Below, in pieces: positions 42,838 to 51,921 of a stretch of 64,000 bases of DNA. The notes under the pieces were generated by a model. It searched no databases, was not told the origin of the DNA, and was given only the letters and a program-made list of their open reading frames with translations. The translations under genes and the position numbers were made by a program. Position 1 is the stretch's first letter, and each line of letters starts with the position of its first letter. The stretch is from JAWWOL01 sp963797535 (lineage in GTDB: Bacteria > Actinomycetota > Actinomycetes > JAWWOL01): contig CAWCPQ010000001.1 of NCBI GenBank assembly GCA_963797535.1, forward strand, positions 434,001 to 498,000. Reading direction: 5' to 3'.

Positions 42838-43673
42838 GAGGCCTCCGCCGCCCGACTCAGCTCTCGTACGAAGGACAGCGAGCCGTCGAAGATCTTGGCG
42901 GCGTCGTAGTCGAGGGTGGCCACGTGGTAGCTGCGGGGGAGCAGGCGCTGCTCCTTGAACCGGCTGGACACGCCGGTCATGACAGCGGCGCTGTTGGCGG
43001 GCTCGGCGACGTGGTCGCCGGGGCTGGTGAACACGAGCAGCGGCTGGGTGACCTTGTCCAGCTCGCCGAGGGTCAGCGCCCACAGCGCGCGCAGCGAGTG
43101 GAACGCCCTGGTCGGGATGCGGTCGTAGCCGCCCTCGGTGACGCCGGGCTTGGCGATGTCGTCGACGATGCCCGGCGTCGAGGGCAGCACCCGCGAGACG
43201 ATGCCGGAGAACGTCGCCCGGCGGTCGGTCGTGAACAGCGACGGGTTGACCACGACGACTCCGCGTACGGCTGCGCCTCTGGTCTCGGCCAGCCGCAGGG
43301 CAAGGCAGCCGCCGACGGACAGGCCCATCACGAACACCTGGTCGCAGCGTTCCTGCAGCTCGACGAAGCTGCGCTGGGCCTCGGCGTACCAGTCCTGCCA
43401 CAGGGTGCGATTGGCGTCCTGCCAGCGGGTGCCATGGCCGGGCAGGCGCGGGACGGAGACGCTCAGCCCGGCAGCCGCAAGGTGCTCACCCCAGGGGCGG
43501 ACGCTGACCGGCGAGCCGGTGAACCCGTGCAGGACCAGGACCCCGACGTGACCGCCGTCGTAGTGCCATGCCTCGGCGCCTTCCAGCACAGGCACAGGCA
43601 CCTCCGGGGCGACGTCGGCGGACGTCCACGGTCCGGTCGACCGATCGCGTGCGTCGTCTTTGAATGGTGGCAT
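42834..43673 (-). CDS. Alpha/beta hydrolase (carboxylesterase type)
   Basis: 279 aa. VLHGFTGSPVSVRPW is the oxyanion-hole region, MGLSVGGCLAL holds the nucleophile Ser, VFTSPGDHVAE the Asp and RSYHVATLDYD the His. This pattern fits Est30-like monoacylglycerol lipases and carboxylesterases. ATG at 43673 lacks a clear ribosome site. It is followed, with overlap, by the acidic membrane protein and diverges from the acyltransferase gene, suggesting lipid or fatty-acid ester turnover. Confidence 0.87.
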   Translation of the reverse strand: MPPFKDDARDRSTGPWTSADVAPEVPVPVLEGAEAWHYDGGHVGVLVLHGFTGSPVSVRPWGEHLAAAGLSVSVPRLPGHGTRWQDANRTLWQDWYAEAQRSFVELQERCDQVFVMGLSVGGCLALRLAETRGAAVRGVVVVNPSLFTTDRRATFSGIVSRVLPSTPGIVDDIAKPGVTEGGYDRIPTRAFHSLRALWALTLGELDKVTQPLLVFTSPGDHVAEPANSAAVMTGVSSRFKEQRLLPRSYHVATLDYDAAKIFDGSLSFVRELSRAAEAS

Positions 43674-43768
43674 GTCGCGAGGCTGTTGTGCAGGGGAGGT
43701 ACCGGACAGGTAGCCACCGGATGACGCGGGGATTGCCGGTCCATATTGATCCCACCGGTCGCTCTCCG

Positions 43769-43774
43769 TAGGGT
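43769..43774 (+). promoter_or_regulatory. Probable -10 box of the acyltransferase operon
   Basis: TAGGGT, 25 nt before the GTG at 43800, with AAGGGAG in the leader as ribosome site. Confidence 0.45.
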
Positions 43775-43799
43775 CTCGGTCAGGTGAAGGGAGAACCGG

Positions 43800-44624
43800 G
43801 TGCTGTACTGGATCGTCAAGGTGATCCTCTCGCCGCTTCTGCGCACCCTTTTCCGGCCGTGGGCAGAGGGTCTGGAGAACATCCCGGACGAGGGCGCTGT
43901 GATCATCGCCAGCAACCACCTGTCCTTCGCCGACTCGATCTTCATGCCGCTGGTGGTGCCGCGCAAGGTCACCTTCTGGGCCAAGAGCGACTACTTCACC
44001 CAGCGCGGGGTCAAGGGCTTCGTGAAGCGCTGGTTCTTCCGCGCGACCGGCCAGCTGCCGGTGGACCGCAGCGGTGGCAAGGCGGGGGAGGCCGCGCTGC
44101 TTGGCGGCCTTGCCGTCCTGGGCACGGGCAGCCTGCTGGGCATCTACCCCGAGGGCACCCGCTCGCCGGACGGCCGGCTCTACCGCGGCAAGACCGGGAT
44201 CGCCCGGATGGCGCTGGACGGCGACGCCGTCGTCGTGCCCTGCGCGATGATCGACACCGACAAGATCAACCCGCCCGGCAGCGTCATCTGGAAGCTGCGT
44301 CCGCGGCCGGGAGTGCGCTTCGGCGAGCCGCTGGACTTCTCCCGCTACGGCGGCATGTCCGGCGACCGGTTCGTACTCCGCTCGGTGACCGACGAGATCA
44401 TGTACGAGCTGATGCTGCTGTCGGGCCAGGAGTACGTCGACACCTACGCCGCCACCGCGAAGCGTCAGGCCGACGACGCCCGGAAGAAGAAGTCGAACGA
44501 GGCCAAGGCGGCCGTCGGGTCCGAGGACGCCGAGGACGCGCAGGACGCGCAGCGGCTGTCGGTCGAGGACATCGACTCCGCTGTCGAGGACCGGCCGGAA
44601 CCGCCGGCCCAGCGAGCCAGCTAG
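43800..44624 (+). CDS. plsC: 1-acyl-glycerol-3-phosphate acyltransferase-type protein
   Basis: 274 aa. NHLSFADS is the catalytic His-x4-Asp block, IYPEGTRSPDG the phosphate-binding block and VVVPCAMIDT block IV. It transfers an acyl chain to lysophosphatidate or a related lipid at the membrane. The C-terminal 50 residues are charged and low-complexity (DARKKKSNEAK...). GTG at 43800 with GGGAG upstream. The histidine kinase starts 17 bp downstream. Confidence 0.88.
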   Translation: MLYWIVKVILSPLLRTLFRPWAEGLENIPDEGAVIIASNHLSFADSIFMPLVVPRKVTFWAKSDYFTQRGVKGFVKRWFFRATGQLPVDRSGGKAGEAALLGGLAVLGTGSLLGIYPEGTRSPDGRLYRGKTGIARMALDGDAVVVPCAMIDTDKINPPGSVIWKLRPRPGVRFGEPLDFSRYGGMSGDRFVLRSVTDEIMYELMLLSGQEYVDTYAATAKRQADDARKKKSNEAKAAVGSEDAEDAQDAQRLSVEDIDSAVEDRPEPPAQRAS

Positions 44625-44641
44625 CACCCTCGGACACGGTC

Positions 44642-45814
44642 ATGGGCTTCGAGGTCTCGCTGCGCCGAGCGATCGCCGTCTTCCGCATCGCCTCGTTGGT
44701 CTATGCCGGCATCGTCATCCTGCACAACGAGCGCACCTACGACCGGCCCTACCTGGGTTGGTGCGCCTACGCGATCATGGTGATCTGGACGGTTGTCATC
44801 ACCGCTGCCTACGCCCGCGGCGGCATGCGCCGGTGGCCGTGGCTGGCTGCGGACCTGGCGATGGGGGCCGCGCTCGTCCTGGCCACCGGGCTGATCGAGT
44901 CGCACGGCGAGATCGTCCGCGGCGCGCAGACGGTGTCGGTCACCTGGTCGGTGGTCCCGGTGGCCGCCTGGGCGGTGGCCTGGGGGCCGGTCGGCGGTGT
45001 GAGCGCGGGCCTGGTGATCTGCCTCGCCGACGTCCTCGAACGCGGGGCGTTCACCGTCACGTTGGCAAGCAACTGCGTCTACGTACTCATCACCGGTCTG
45101 TGTCTCGGTTACCTCGCTCACTTCGGCAAGCGGGCCGAGCGGGCGCTCAACGAGGCGACGGAGAAGCAGGCGGCGACGGCCGAGCGGGAGCGGCTGGCCC
45201 GTGACATCCACGACAGCGTCCTGCAGGTGCTGGCGCTGGTGCAGCGCCGCGGGCTCGAGATCGGCGGCGAGGCGGCGGAGCTGGCGCAGCTGGCAGGCGA
45301 GCAGGAGGCTGCGTTGCGGGCGCTGGTCGGTGCGCCTCCGCAGGGCCGGGTCGAGGGTGAGCCGGTCGACCTGCGCGAGCTGCTCGTGGTCAGGGCGAGC
45401 AGCCAGGTGGAGCTGTCCACGCCGGCGACGCCGGTGATGCTGCCGCAGAACTACGCCGACGAGCTGGCCGCGGCCGTCGGAGCCGCCTTGGACAACGTTC
45501 GCAACCACGCGGGGGACTCGGCGAAGGCGTGGGTGCTGGTCGAGGACGAGCCGTCGCAGGTGGTGGTGACCGTGCGCGACGACGGGGTGGGGATGTCGCT
45601 GTCCCGGCCGCTGCAGGCGGCCGGCGCCGGGCGACTCGGACTCTCCCAGTCGATCCGGGGGCGGATCTCCGACCTCGGAGGTGAGACAGTCATCACGTCA
45701 GCACCCGGAGAGGGGACGGAGATCGAGCTGCGGGTTCCGCGCCCGGCGCCCGAACCTCCGCGGCAACGACGCAGGGCGCGGTTCGGACGCGCTGAACCGG
45801 AGAGGCAATCGTGA
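44642..45814 (+). CDS. MacS-type sensor histidine kinase
   Basis: 390 aa. Four to six membrane helices over residues 15-160 form a membrane-embedded sensor; then a HisKA_3 region with His190 (RLARDIHDSVLQ) and an ATPase domain (ALDNVRNHAGDS, VRDDGVGM, GRLGLSQSIRGR). It phosphorylates the NarL-type regulator whose start overlaps it by 4 bp. ATG at 44642. The signal is unknown; homologues are called MacS in actinobacteria. Confidence 0.9.
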   Translation: MGFEVSLRRAIAVFRIASLVYAGIVILHNERTYDRPYLGWCAYAIMVIWTVVITAAYARGGMRRWPWLAADLAMGAALVLATGLIESHGEIVRGAQTVSVTWSVVPVAAWAVAWGPVGGVSAGLVICLADVLERGAFTVTLASNCVYVLITGLCLGYLAHFGKRAERALNEATEKQAATAERERLARDIHDSVLQVLALVQRRGLEIGGEAAELAQLAGEQEAALRALVGAPPQGRVEGEPVDLRELLVVRASSQVELSTPATPVMLPQNYADELAAAVGAALDNVRNHAGDSAKAWVLVEDEPSQVVVTVRDDGVGMSLSRPLQAAGAGRLGLSQSIRGRISDLGGETVITSAPGEGTEIELRVPRPAPEPPRQRRRARFGRAEPERQS

Positions 45815-46506
45815 GCACACCGAGCGTTCCCACACCGCCCGGCCCGAACGCACCGGACGGCCGGATCACGGTCATGGTCGTCGACGACCACCCGATCTGG
45901 CGGGACGGGGTGGCGAGGGATCTCCAGGAGGCCGGCTACCGGGTGGTGGCGACGGCCGGTGACGGCGAGGCCGCCGTACGCATCGCTGCCGCCGCTCGCC
46001 CCCAGGTGCTGGTCGTCGACCTGCAGATGCCCAAGCTGTCCGGGGTTGAGGTGACCCGCCAGGTCATTGCCGCCAACCCGGCGGTACGGGTCCTGGTGCT
46101 GTCTGCCAGCGGCGAGCAGTCCGACGTGCTCGAGGCGGTCAAGGCCGGCGCCCTCGGCTACCTCGTGAAGTCCGCCAGCCGGGAGGAGCTGATCAACGCG
46201 GTCGGCCGGACGGCCGCCGGCGAGACGGTGTTCACACCCGGCCTCGCCGGGCTGGTGCTGGGGGAGTTCCGTCGGCTGGCCACGAACGGCCCGGACACCA
46301 GTGAGCCGGCGCCGGTGCTCACCGAGCGCGAGACCGAGGTGCTGCGGCTCATCGCCAAGGGCATGACCGCCAAGGCCGTTGCGGAGAAGCTGTTCATCTC
46401 CCACCGCACTGTGCAGAACCACGTCCAGAACACGCTGAACAAGCTGCAGCTGCACAACCGGGTCGAGCTGGTTCGTTACGCCATCGAGCAGGGTCTCGAC
46501 GACTGA
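45811..46506 (+). CDS. NarL/LuxR-type response regulator
   Basis: 231 aa. Receiver domain 18-140 with acidic pair DD (25-26), phosphate acceptor Asp70 (VVDLQMP) and Lys in YLVKSAS; a LuxR HTH at about 168-225 (LTERETEVLRLIAKGMT, FISHRTVQNHVQNT). Output partner of the preceding kinase. GTG start in a GTGA overlap. Confidence 0.93.
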   Translation: MSTPSVPTPPGPNAPDGRITVMVVDDHPIWRDGVARDLQEAGYRVVATAGDGEAAVRIAAAARPQVLVVDLQMPKLSGVEVTRQVIAANPAVRVLVLSASGEQSDVLEAVKAGALGYLVKSASREELINAVGRTAAGETVFTPGLAGLVLGEFRRLATNGPDTSEPAPVLTERETEVLRLIAKGMTAKAVAEKLFISHRTVQNHVQNTLNKLQLHNRVELVRYAIEQGLDD

Positions 46507-46507
46507 C

Positions 46508-47107
46508 ATGGCCCGGCCCACGGTCGAGATCGACGGCTGCCGCGAGGCGCAGCGCGTCCTGCTCGCCCGCGTGCTGACCCTTGACGACGCCGTGCTGCGC
46601 CGACCGAGCCTGCTGCCGGGCTGGACGGTGGGACACGTCCTGGGCCATCTGACCAGCAATGCCGACAGCGTCGTACGACGGTTGCGCGGGGTGATCGAGG
46701 GCCGGGTGCTCGACCAGTACGTCGGTGGTGCCGGCGGCCGCGCGGCAGAGATCGAGCAGCTGGCGCGGCTGCCGTACGCCGAGATGCTGGCCGGTCTGCA
46801 ACGCTCCTCGGCCGAGGTCGACGGCATCCTCGGCGAGGTCCCGGACGACGGCTGGGACCGGCTGAGCCGCTCGGTCAGCGGGTCGCTCGTGCCCGCCCAC
46901 CAGGTGGTGTTCTCGCGCTGGCGCGAGGTAGAGGTACATCACGGCGACCTCGGGCTGGGCCACACCCCGGCGGACTGGCCGGAGGCCCTGGTCACCCGCT
47001 GGATGCCGGGAGCGCTGGCCGGACTGGCCGACCGCGCCGACCCGACCGCGCTGGTCGCCTGGGTGGCGGGCAGGGGCCCGGCGCCGGAGCTCGCGCCCTG
47101 GGACTGA
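46508..47107 (+). CDS. Maleylpyruvate isomerase / mycothiol-dependent enzyme family protein
   Basis: 199 aa. LPGWTVGHVLGHLTSNADSV and WREVEVHHGDLGLG give the metal-binding His and Asp of the DinB-like MDMPI fold. Members use mycothiol to isomerise or conjugate substrates; the specific reaction cannot be read. ATG at 46508 is one base after the regulator's stop, so it may be co-transcribed with the two-component pair. Confidence 0.85.
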   Translation: MARPTVEIDGCREAQRVLLARVLTLDDAVLRRPSLLPGWTVGHVLGHLTSNADSVVRRLRGVIEGRVLDQYVGGAGGRAAEIEQLARLPYAEMLAGLQRSSAEVDGILGEVPDDGWDRLSRSVSGSLVPAHQVVFSRWREVEVHHGDLGLGHTPADWPEALVTRWMPGALAGLADRADPTALVAWVAGRGPAPELAPWD

Positions 47108-47122
47108 GCCGTCGCGGAATAC

Positions 47123-47173
47123 TTGCGAACGCAAACATCTTGTACGGAGCAAGGTCGTTGAAGCATCAACGAC
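47123..47173. promoter_or_regulatory. Two palindromes upstream of the nitroreductase
   Basis: TTGCG-AA-CGCAA (47123-47134) and GTCGTTGA-AGCA-TCAACGAC (47154-47173), both perfect. They lie 24-75 bp before the nitroreductase ATG, where a promoter and operator are expected. The first looks like a dimer binding site, the second can also form a 5' leader hairpin. Confidence 0.5.
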
Positions 47174-47196
47174 ATGGATCGTACGAGGAGCACGAC

Positions 47197-47790
47197 ATGA
47201 CCAAGACCGCGACCAGCCAGGTAGCCCTGCACCCGCTGCTGTCCGAGCGCTGGAGCCCGCGGGCGTTCGACGTCGCTCACGACGTCAGCGACGCCGAGGT
47301 CACCGCGCTCCTCGAGGCGGCCCGGTGGGCAGCGTCGGCCGCGAACACCCAGCCGTGGCGGTTCCTCGTCACGCGCCGCGGAGACGCCGACTTCGAGCAC
47401 CTCGTCGACGTCCTCGCCGGCGGCAACCAGGTGTGGGCCAAGCATGCCAGCGCCCTGGTGCTGGTCGCCGCTGAGACCACCGACGAGAACGGCAACGCCC
47501 GCAGCCACGCCCTTTACGACACCGGTCAGGCCGTCGCCCAGCTCGCAGCTCAGGCCCAGCACGAGGGTCTGGTCACCCACCAGATGGGTGGCTTCGACGC
47601 GCTACGGGCAGCGCAGGAGTTCGACCTGCCGGTCAATCTGACCCCTGTGGTCGTCATCGCCGTCGGCCAGCACGACCCGTCGGCGCTGCTCCCGGAGCCG
47701 TTCGCGGCTCGCGAGACCGCCCCGCGGACCCGGCTGCCGCTCGAGGACCTGCTGCTCAGCAGCGGCCACTCCGCCCGCAAGGCCGCCTGA
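47197..47790 (+). CDS. Nitroreductase-family flavoprotein
   Basis: 197 aa. RWSPRAFD and AASAANTQPWRFLV are the FMN-binding blocks, and THQMGGFDALRA the distal part. It should use NAD(P)H to reduce nitro groups, quinones or flavins. ATG at 47197 has GAGGAG 7 nt upstream. Stand-alone gene with an elaborate upstream region, which suggests inducible control. Confidence 0.88.
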   Translation: MTKTATSQVALHPLLSERWSPRAFDVAHDVSDAEVTALLEAARWAASAANTQPWRFLVTRRGDADFEHLVDVLAGGNQVWAKHASALVLVAAETTDENGNARSHALYDTGQAVAQLAAQAQHEGLVTHQMGGFDALRAAQEFDLPVNLTPVVVIAVGQHDPSALLPEPFAARETAPRTRLPLEDLLLSSGHSARKAA

Positions 47791-48137
47791 TTCATCGGCC
47801 ATTCTGTTAGCCCACCGCGGTGCTGGAGCTCCCCGAGGACGCTCGCTGGGGGACCTGCGGTGGAAGCGTTCAATGACCATGCTCGGCGCGGTCTAGGTGT
47901 AGTGACCGGGGACGGCTAGGCAGCGACCATCGGTTCTCGGCCGCCCTGATGGCGATTCACTATCGGCGAACGGTCAGTGGCTGCGGTACGCGTCTGAGCG
48001 GGCGAACACGCCGACGACCGAGGGTCGTGCAGCCATGCGGTCGAGGCGCAGCCGGTGATGGCCCGCTCCACAGGCACTTAGTGCCGCTTGACCATCTCCG
48101 AGCGGCGACGACGTCCTGGCCTTGGTTACCGGCGGCC
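47791..48137. other. Gene-free stretch with an imperfect long hairpin
   Basis: No convincing gene is seen in these 347 bp. From 47812 to 47863 there is an imperfect inverted repeat: outer arms CCACCGC (47812-47818) and GCGGTGG (47857-47863), inner partly matching AGCTCCCC / GGGGGACCT. It could terminate the nitroreductase transcript. A plus-strand frame from 47949 is antisense to the next gene's end and has no protein-like features. Confidence 0.5.
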
Positions 48138-48923
48138 CTACGAACCGAGGATGTTGACGGCCCTGGCGATGACCAGCCCGATGATCACCAGCGCGACCCC
48201 GGATTGCAGCGCCATCAGCAACTTGGTCCAGCGGCGGAGCGGCAGCGTGTCCGTCGGTGAGAATGCCGTCGCGTTGGTGAACGAGACGTAAAGGTAGTCG
48301 CCGAAGCGCGGGTGCCAATCGTCCGGGGTCAGCTCGGGCATCGTCATCTGCGGGAACAGCAGGTCGGGGTGGGCCGGGGTGCCCTGCGCCCGCAGGAACG
48401 GACCGCCCCGGTCAAGTTCCCAGTACCACAGGGCGAACGCGATGATGTTGGTGAGGTAGATCTCGGCGCCCACGGCCAGCAGGTTCGAGGCGTGCGTGGT
48501 GTTGTGCCGTCCGTACAGGATTTCGGTGACGAACACGACCGCGCTGGTCACATTGCTCAAGGTGATGGCGGCCACCAGGACCAGACTCGCCGTGCGGACC
48601 CACCGGGAGTGCCGGCGCAGCCGCACCGGGTTGGCCACGATCAGCAGCACGAGCAGGACGCTCTCGAGCGCGGGCAGCAGCCACGAAGGGCCGAGCGACA
48701 GCCGCTCCGGCAGCGCCAGCTGCATGGCCATGGCCGCGACGATCGCGACGGTGACCGGCAGGCGATGCTCACCATCGGTACGCCGCAGCCAGCCCGGAAC
48801 CTTGAAGTCCTCCGCGGCACGGTTGGCCCCCGACAGCACGGCAACAAGCTCGCGGTCGAGTGTCTTGCGCAGGCCGAGCCTGCGACCGATCACCGGGTCC
48901 CTTTCGTTCGCCTTGCTCGTCAT
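48138..48923 (-). CDS. Ion-channel-like membrane protein
   Basis: 261 aa. A charged N-terminus (1-60), then about six hydrophobic segments. Near the C-terminus FGDYLYVSFTNATAFSPTD resembles the region of DUF1345-like and two-helix potassium-channel-like proteins, including the one after qcrB. ATG at 48923 is chosen, but a GTG at 48977 is possible and no ribosome site is clear. Function unknown. Confidence 0.75.
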   Translation of the reverse strand: MTSKANERDPVIGRRLGLRKTLDRELVAVLSGANRAAEDFKVPGWLRRTDGEHRLPVTVAIVAAMAMQLALPERLSLGPSWLLPALESVLLVLLIVANPVRLRRHSRWVRTASLVLVAAITLSNVTSAVVFVTEILYGRHNTTHASNLLAVGAEIYLTNIIAFALWYWELDRGGPFLRAQGTPAHPDLLFPQMTMPELTPDDWHPRFGDYLYVSFTNATAFSPTDTLPLRRWTKLLMALQSGVALVIIGLVIARAVNILGS

Positions 48924-49165
48924 CAGTGTGCTGCGGAAGGCCGATAGCGACCCCTCGGCTCGCCAAGGTCGTGTCACTTCATCATCGGTGACCAGCGCGA
49001 CGCGCCGCCCTCGATGGAAGCCGGCCGGCCGGGTGGGACCGACGCCGTGAACGCCCTGTCCTTGGCCGCGGACAGGGCGACGTGACGCTCATCGGCCCTT
49101 GCGTCTCCACGACGAGGAGTCCTACCATCCCGGCAAACCACGTGCTCCAAGCATCGGGGGCCGAT

Positions 49166-49714
49166 ATGTCAGCGATTCGGATCATGGGCAACGCGGCGAC
49201 GGCGCTGCTCATGCTCGTCGGGGGCACTGCCATCCTCGCCGTCTCGACCGGGGCATCCGCGGCTGGTGCCGCAGCGGTGCCGATCTGCCGCACGACAGCG
49301 CTCAGAATCACCCTGGACAGTCCCGACGGCGCTGCTGGTCACTTTGCCTACCGACTACATCTGAAAAATGTCGGCAAAGCCACGTGCTCTCTCCACGGGT
49401 ACCCGCACGTAGCCTTCGTCGCCGGGAAAGATCGACACCCAGTTGGCCGCTCCGCCGCCTGGGTCGACTCCCGCGGGCCACACTCGGCAGTGCTTGTGAA
49501 GCCGGGCGGCCAGGCCTCGGGCAACCTGACGATCACCAACCGATTCGTCTACGGGCCGGTGTGCCACGCCACCCCGGTGACGGCGTTACGCATCCTCCCG
49601 CCCGGCAACAAGCGAGTCGCGTATCTGAAGTGGCCCGCAGTTGCCTGCTCGAACCACGCGGCTCCCTTGCTATCAGTGACCCAGGTCGTCGCTGGCTCCC
49701 ACGGTGAGTTCTAA
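49166..49714 (+). CDS. Secreted DUF4232 protein
   Basis: 182 aa. Signal peptide MSAIRIMGNAATALLMLVGG... to about 38; the mature domain matches DUF4232 (CRTTALRITL, HLKNVGKATCSLHGYPHVAF, and four Cys likely forming disulfides, the last in VACSNHA). These are exported proteins of unknown function common in actinobacteria. ATG at 49166; ATG at 49184 is also possible. Confidence 0.82.
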   Translation: MSAIRIMGNAATALLMLVGGTAILAVSTGASAAGAAAVPICRTTALRITLDSPDGAAGHFAYRLHLKNVGKATCSLHGYPHVAFVAGKDRHPVGRSAAWVDSRGPHSAVLVKPGGQASGNLTITNRFVYGPVCHATPVTALRILPPGNKRVAYLKWPAVACSNHAAPLLSVTQVVAGSHGEF

Positions 49715-49869
49715 GGCGCGCGGGAAAGGCCTCAGCCTCAGAGGTCGAATGGCAACCGGATCCTGTGCAGCTTGCTGCCGTGGTCGGCGGTCGGGTCACC
49801 AAACGCACCTCTGTCCCGAGTTCGCATTCCGCGCTGCGCAGCTGCTGTCCTGTAGCAGCGAGAGTCGCG

Positions 49870-50418
49870 ATGCGTGAGGTCGAGCTCGTCTTCGTCGGCG
49901 GGTGGGCAGCGTTCTGGCTGTACTGGCTCGTTGCGGCCCTTTCCATGAAAAAGGGCCGTGTCCCGTGGGCTCGCGAGTTGCCCATCAGAGCGACAATCGT
50001 TGTCCTTGTGATCCTCTTGATCCGTGTTGGAGCTTTTCGGCACCCGGGCGTTAAGACAGATCCGTGGCGAGTTGGCGTCGGACTCGTCATGTTCGCGCTC
50101 GGGCTGGGCTTCGCGATCTGGGCCCGCATCCACATTGGGCGCAACTGGGGTACCCCGATGACGCAGAAGGATGAGCCGGATCTGGTGGTAACCGGCCCGT
50201 ACCACCTTGTTCGTCATCCGATTTACTCGGGAATATTGGTCGCGGGCATGGGAACCGCCGTCGCACTGAGCTGGACATGGCTCAGCGCTGTGGTCCTGGC
50301 CGGGATCTACTTCGGCTACAGCGCGATTGTCGAGGAGCGTTACCTGACCGAGCAGTTCCCGAATACCTACCCTGTGTACAAGCGCTCGACCAAGAGGCTC
50401 GTGCCATTCCTCTTCTAA
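49870..50418 (+). CDS. Isoprenylcysteine carboxyl methyltransferase-like membrane protein
   Basis: 182 aa with about five hydrophobic segments. GPYHLVRHPIYSGIL and the C-terminal EERYLTEQFPNTYPVYKRS are the diagnostic blocks of the ICMT/phospholipid methyltransferase family, which uses S-adenosylmethionine at the membrane. Substrate unknown in bacteria. ATG at 49870 follows a weak AGAG. Base composition is slightly lower in GC than its neighbours. Confidence 0.82.
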   Translation: MREVELVFVGGWAAFWLYWLVAALSMKKGRVPWARELPIRATIVVLVILLIRVGAFRHPGVKTDPWRVGVGLVMFALGLGFAIWARIHIGRNWGTPMTQKDEPDLVVTGPYHLVRHPIYSGILVAGMGTAVALSWTWLSAVVLAGIYFGYSAIVEERYLTEQFPNTYPVYKRSTKRLVPFLF

Positions 50419-50554
50419 AGGGACTTACTGCGTCAGCGTTGGTAGCGTTCGACCCTCGCGGGACGCGAAGTGCGGGCCACACGCCAGTCCAGTACGGGCG
50501 TTCGGGCAGCAAGAACAACACTTCCTGCCGAGGTCACGCACGCTGAGCGCGGAG

Positions 50555-51742
50555 CTAAGCGCCCGGCGCCAGGATCTCGATCCGTACGGTGGCCAGCCCC
50601 GAGTTGCCGATGGCGATTGCTGCGGCGTGGGACAGGTCGAGGATCCGGTTGCCGACGTAGGGGCCGTGGTCGTTGACGATCACGTTGACCGCGATGTTGT
50701 TGGCCAGGTTCGTCACCCGTACGACGGTGCCGAGCGGCACGACCTTCATGGCGGCGGTGAGGAGCTCCGGGTTGAACGGGATGCCGCTCGAGGTCGGCCT
50801 GCCGGCGAAGTCGTCGCCGTACCACGACGAGATGCCGGTCAGGGTCTGGCCGGTCGGGTGGTAGCCGGCCGGGTAGTTGCCGCCCGCGGCGAGGAGGACC
50901 TGCAGCAGTGAGGATTGCTGGGCCAGGGCTGCCTTGCCGGCTGCGGTCATTGTCGGGCTCATGGCAAGGGTGAGCTGGTTGGACTGTGCGTCCAGCTTGG
51001 CCTTGGCCGCGGCCAGTCTGGCCAGCTTTGCGGCCGCGGCCGCCCTGGCCGCCTTGTCCGCCCTGGCCGCGGCAGCCTTCGCCTGTGCGCGAAGAGCAGC
51101 CTGCAGCTGGGCGATCAGCTGGCGGGCCTGGTCCTGGTCCGCGTAGACGGCGGCGGCCTGCAGCACCAGAGCGTGGCGTGCCTTGTCGGCGCGCACGGTC
51201 AGCGCGGTGAGCCGGGCTCCTTGGGCGTCCGCCCTGGCCAGCGCCGACTGGCTCTGACCGACCGCGGCCGTGCCCACGCTGACCAGGCCGGTCATCTCGC
51301 CGGGGTCGATGACGAGGGACTCGATGTCGGGCAGTCCCTGCGGTGGCGCCTGCTCGTACATCTGGGCTGCCGTCGCCTGCAGGTCCGCCTGCGCCTTGGC
51401 TTGCTCGGCCGCGACCGAGTCGAGCGTGCTGCGCAGCGAGACCGACTTGCCCGCGGCCGCCAGAACCGCGCTCGCGGCGCGCTGGGCCTTGGCGCTTGCA
51501 ACGTCGAGCCGGTGCTGGAGCGAGGCCATGTCGACGGCGCTCACCGGGGGAGCCGCCGCATGGACCGGCTTCTTGGCGGCGGTCGGCGCGGCCGATGCGC
51601 CGCCAGCCGAGCCCGACACGCCGAGGACCGCGCCCACCGCGAGGACGGCGACGGTGCGGGCGAGCCGGCGCTCGCCGGCAGCACCACCCGCAGCGTGCGA
51701 GCGGGCCGGAGGCCGTACCGAATCCATGCTGTCCACGTTCAT
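50555..51742 (-). CDS. RlpA-like double-psi beta-barrel protein with coiled coil
   Basis: 395 aa. Signal peptide at about 20-50, a long Ala/Gln/Lys coiled coil (80-290), then a C-terminal RlpA-like barrel: SSWYGDDFAGRPTSSG, VPLGTVVRVTNL, VIVNDHGPYVGNRILDLS. In classical RlpA transglycosylases a Glu in the GE-x-Y/F motif and a His in TAAH are expected; here they read GIPFN and TAAM, so lytic activity is doubtful. The coiled coil resembles those of NlpC-type wall hydrolase partners. ATG at 51742; MDSV at 51727 is an alternative. Confidence 0.83.
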   Translation of the reverse strand: MNVDSMDSVRPPARSHAAGGAAGERRLARTVAVLAVGAVLGVSGSAGGASAAPTAAKKPVHAAAPPVSAVDMASLQHRLDVASAKAQRAASAVLAAAGKSVSLRSTLDSVAAEQAKAQADLQATAAQMYEQAPPQGLPDIESLVIDPGEMTGLVSVGTAAVGQSQSALARADAQGARLTALTVRADKARHALVLQAAAVYADQDQARQLIAQLQAALRAQAKAAAARADKAARAAAAAKLARLAAAKAKLDAQSNQLTLAMSPTMTAAGKAALAQQSSLLQVLLAAGGNYPAGYHPTGQTLTGISSWYGDDFAGRPTSSGIPFNPELLTAAMKVVPLGTVVRVTNLANNIAVNVIVNDHGPYVGNRILDLSHAAAIAIGNSGLATVRIEILAPGA

Positions 51743-51921
51743 CCGTCGGCGCTCGAGGAACGCGGCTTGACCACGGTCGACGCTGTCGGTTCGGACGTGA
51801 GGCGGGACGGCGGGGCCAAGGCAAGGCATGATGCGTACCGACAGTTGCGACGGGCCGAGCCCTCAGCCCGCCGCCGAGCACGTCCCCCGACATGACGAAA
51901 CACATGAGCAAGGAGATCCTG

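Noticed and set aside
47949..48260. Plus-strand frame of 103 aa in the gene-free region
   Set aside because: Composition is shadow-like, with no ribosome site, and its second half is antisense to a real membrane protein gene.
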